From the NCBI GenBank assembly GCA_023459655.1, contig JAEWTE010000015.1, positions 1 through 5,637 of the forward strand: a stretch of DNA of 5,637 nt. Direction: 5' to 3'. Below, in pieces: positions 5,554 through 5,637 of the stretch (its first letter is position 1; each line of letters opens with the position of its first letter). The stretch comes from Candidatus Parcubacteria bacterium (GTDB lineage: Bacteria; Patescibacteriota; Patescibacteriia; Patescibacteriales; Patescibacteriaceae). Made by a program: the position numbers and the translations under genes. The notes below the pieces were generated by a model. That model ran no database searches. It saw only the letters and a program-made list of their open reading frames with translations, and was not told the origin of the DNA.

Positions 5554-5637
5554 ATGAATAAACAACCTGAATTAAATGAGCGGCAGATTGTGGCTGGCTT
5601 TGGCCGTCAATTAGGTTTTTTGATTGATGGTTTAAAT
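5554..5637 (+). CDS. N-terminal fragment of an unidentified protein (3' end outside window)
   Basis: ATG 5554 opens a frame without stops to the end of the window: 28 residues beginning MNKQPELNERQIVAGFGRQL and ending FLIDGLN. The fragment is hydrophilic at first, has no signal peptide in the visible part, and is too short to identify. It does not look like the start of GatB. The start has a T-rich upstream region and no Shine-Dalgarno motif, like the other genes here. The reading frame and lack of competing frames support a real gene, but the call rests on little sequence. Confidence 0.6.
   Translation, partial: MNKQPELNERQIVAGFGRQLGFLIDGLN

Noticed and set aside
1..5637. CRISPR array, insertion sequence, integrase, phage or toxin-antitoxin genes
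   Set aside because: No spaced repeats, transposase-like motifs, terminal inverted repeats or toxin-antitoxin pairs were seen on either strand. An attachment site at the tRNA-Ser 3' end was considered, but no repeat of the tRNA end is present in the window.

Overview
The window is AT-rich and densely packed, with every gene on the + strand and the standard bacterial code: stops are TAA, TAG and one TGA, and nothing requires UGA recoding. Several traits point to the Candidate Phyla Radiation (Patescibacteria), probably a Parcubacteria-like lineage. These are an NAD-dependent ligase with a divergent domain Ia, a ligA-gatC-gatA cluster, start codons without recognisable Shine-Dalgarno sequences, a membrane-anchored DsbA-like protein, and a small aromatic-rich two-helix membrane protein. 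The assignment is inference from gene content and protein style; no search was possible.

Layout. 1-330 is the 3' end of a secreted, cysteine-rich protein whose start lies upstream. After 3 bases comes ligA (334-2466), then gatC (2481-2792), which overlaps gatA (2789-4255) by an ATGA junction. Nine bases further on is a membrane-anchored thioredoxin-fold protein (4265-5041) that has lost the CXXC active site. A hairpin overlaps its stop codon, and a class II tRNA-Ser(GGA) with an encoded CCA follows (5059-5148), closed by a strong intrinsic terminator (5150-5178). A new transcription unit then begins at a consensus -10 box (5199-5204) and encodes an 84-residue two-helix membrane protein (5223-5477). 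After a 76-base gap, an unidentified CDS starts at 5554 and runs off the window.

How the genes relate. The first block reads as one co-directional operon ending at 5178: DNA nick sealing (LigA), two of the three subunits of the tRNA-dependent amidotransferase (GatC, GatA; gatB is not in the window), an extracytoplasmic thioredoxin-fold protein and a tRNA. LigA and GatCA are housekeeping genes. The DsbA-like protein and the cysteine-rich protein both act outside the cytoplasm, but the sequence does not show that they work together. No gene-free stretch exceeds 300 bases.

I found no convincing novel multi-gene system. The most unusual element is the DsbA-family protein whose two active-site cysteines are Asp and Ala while the rest of the family signature is intact.
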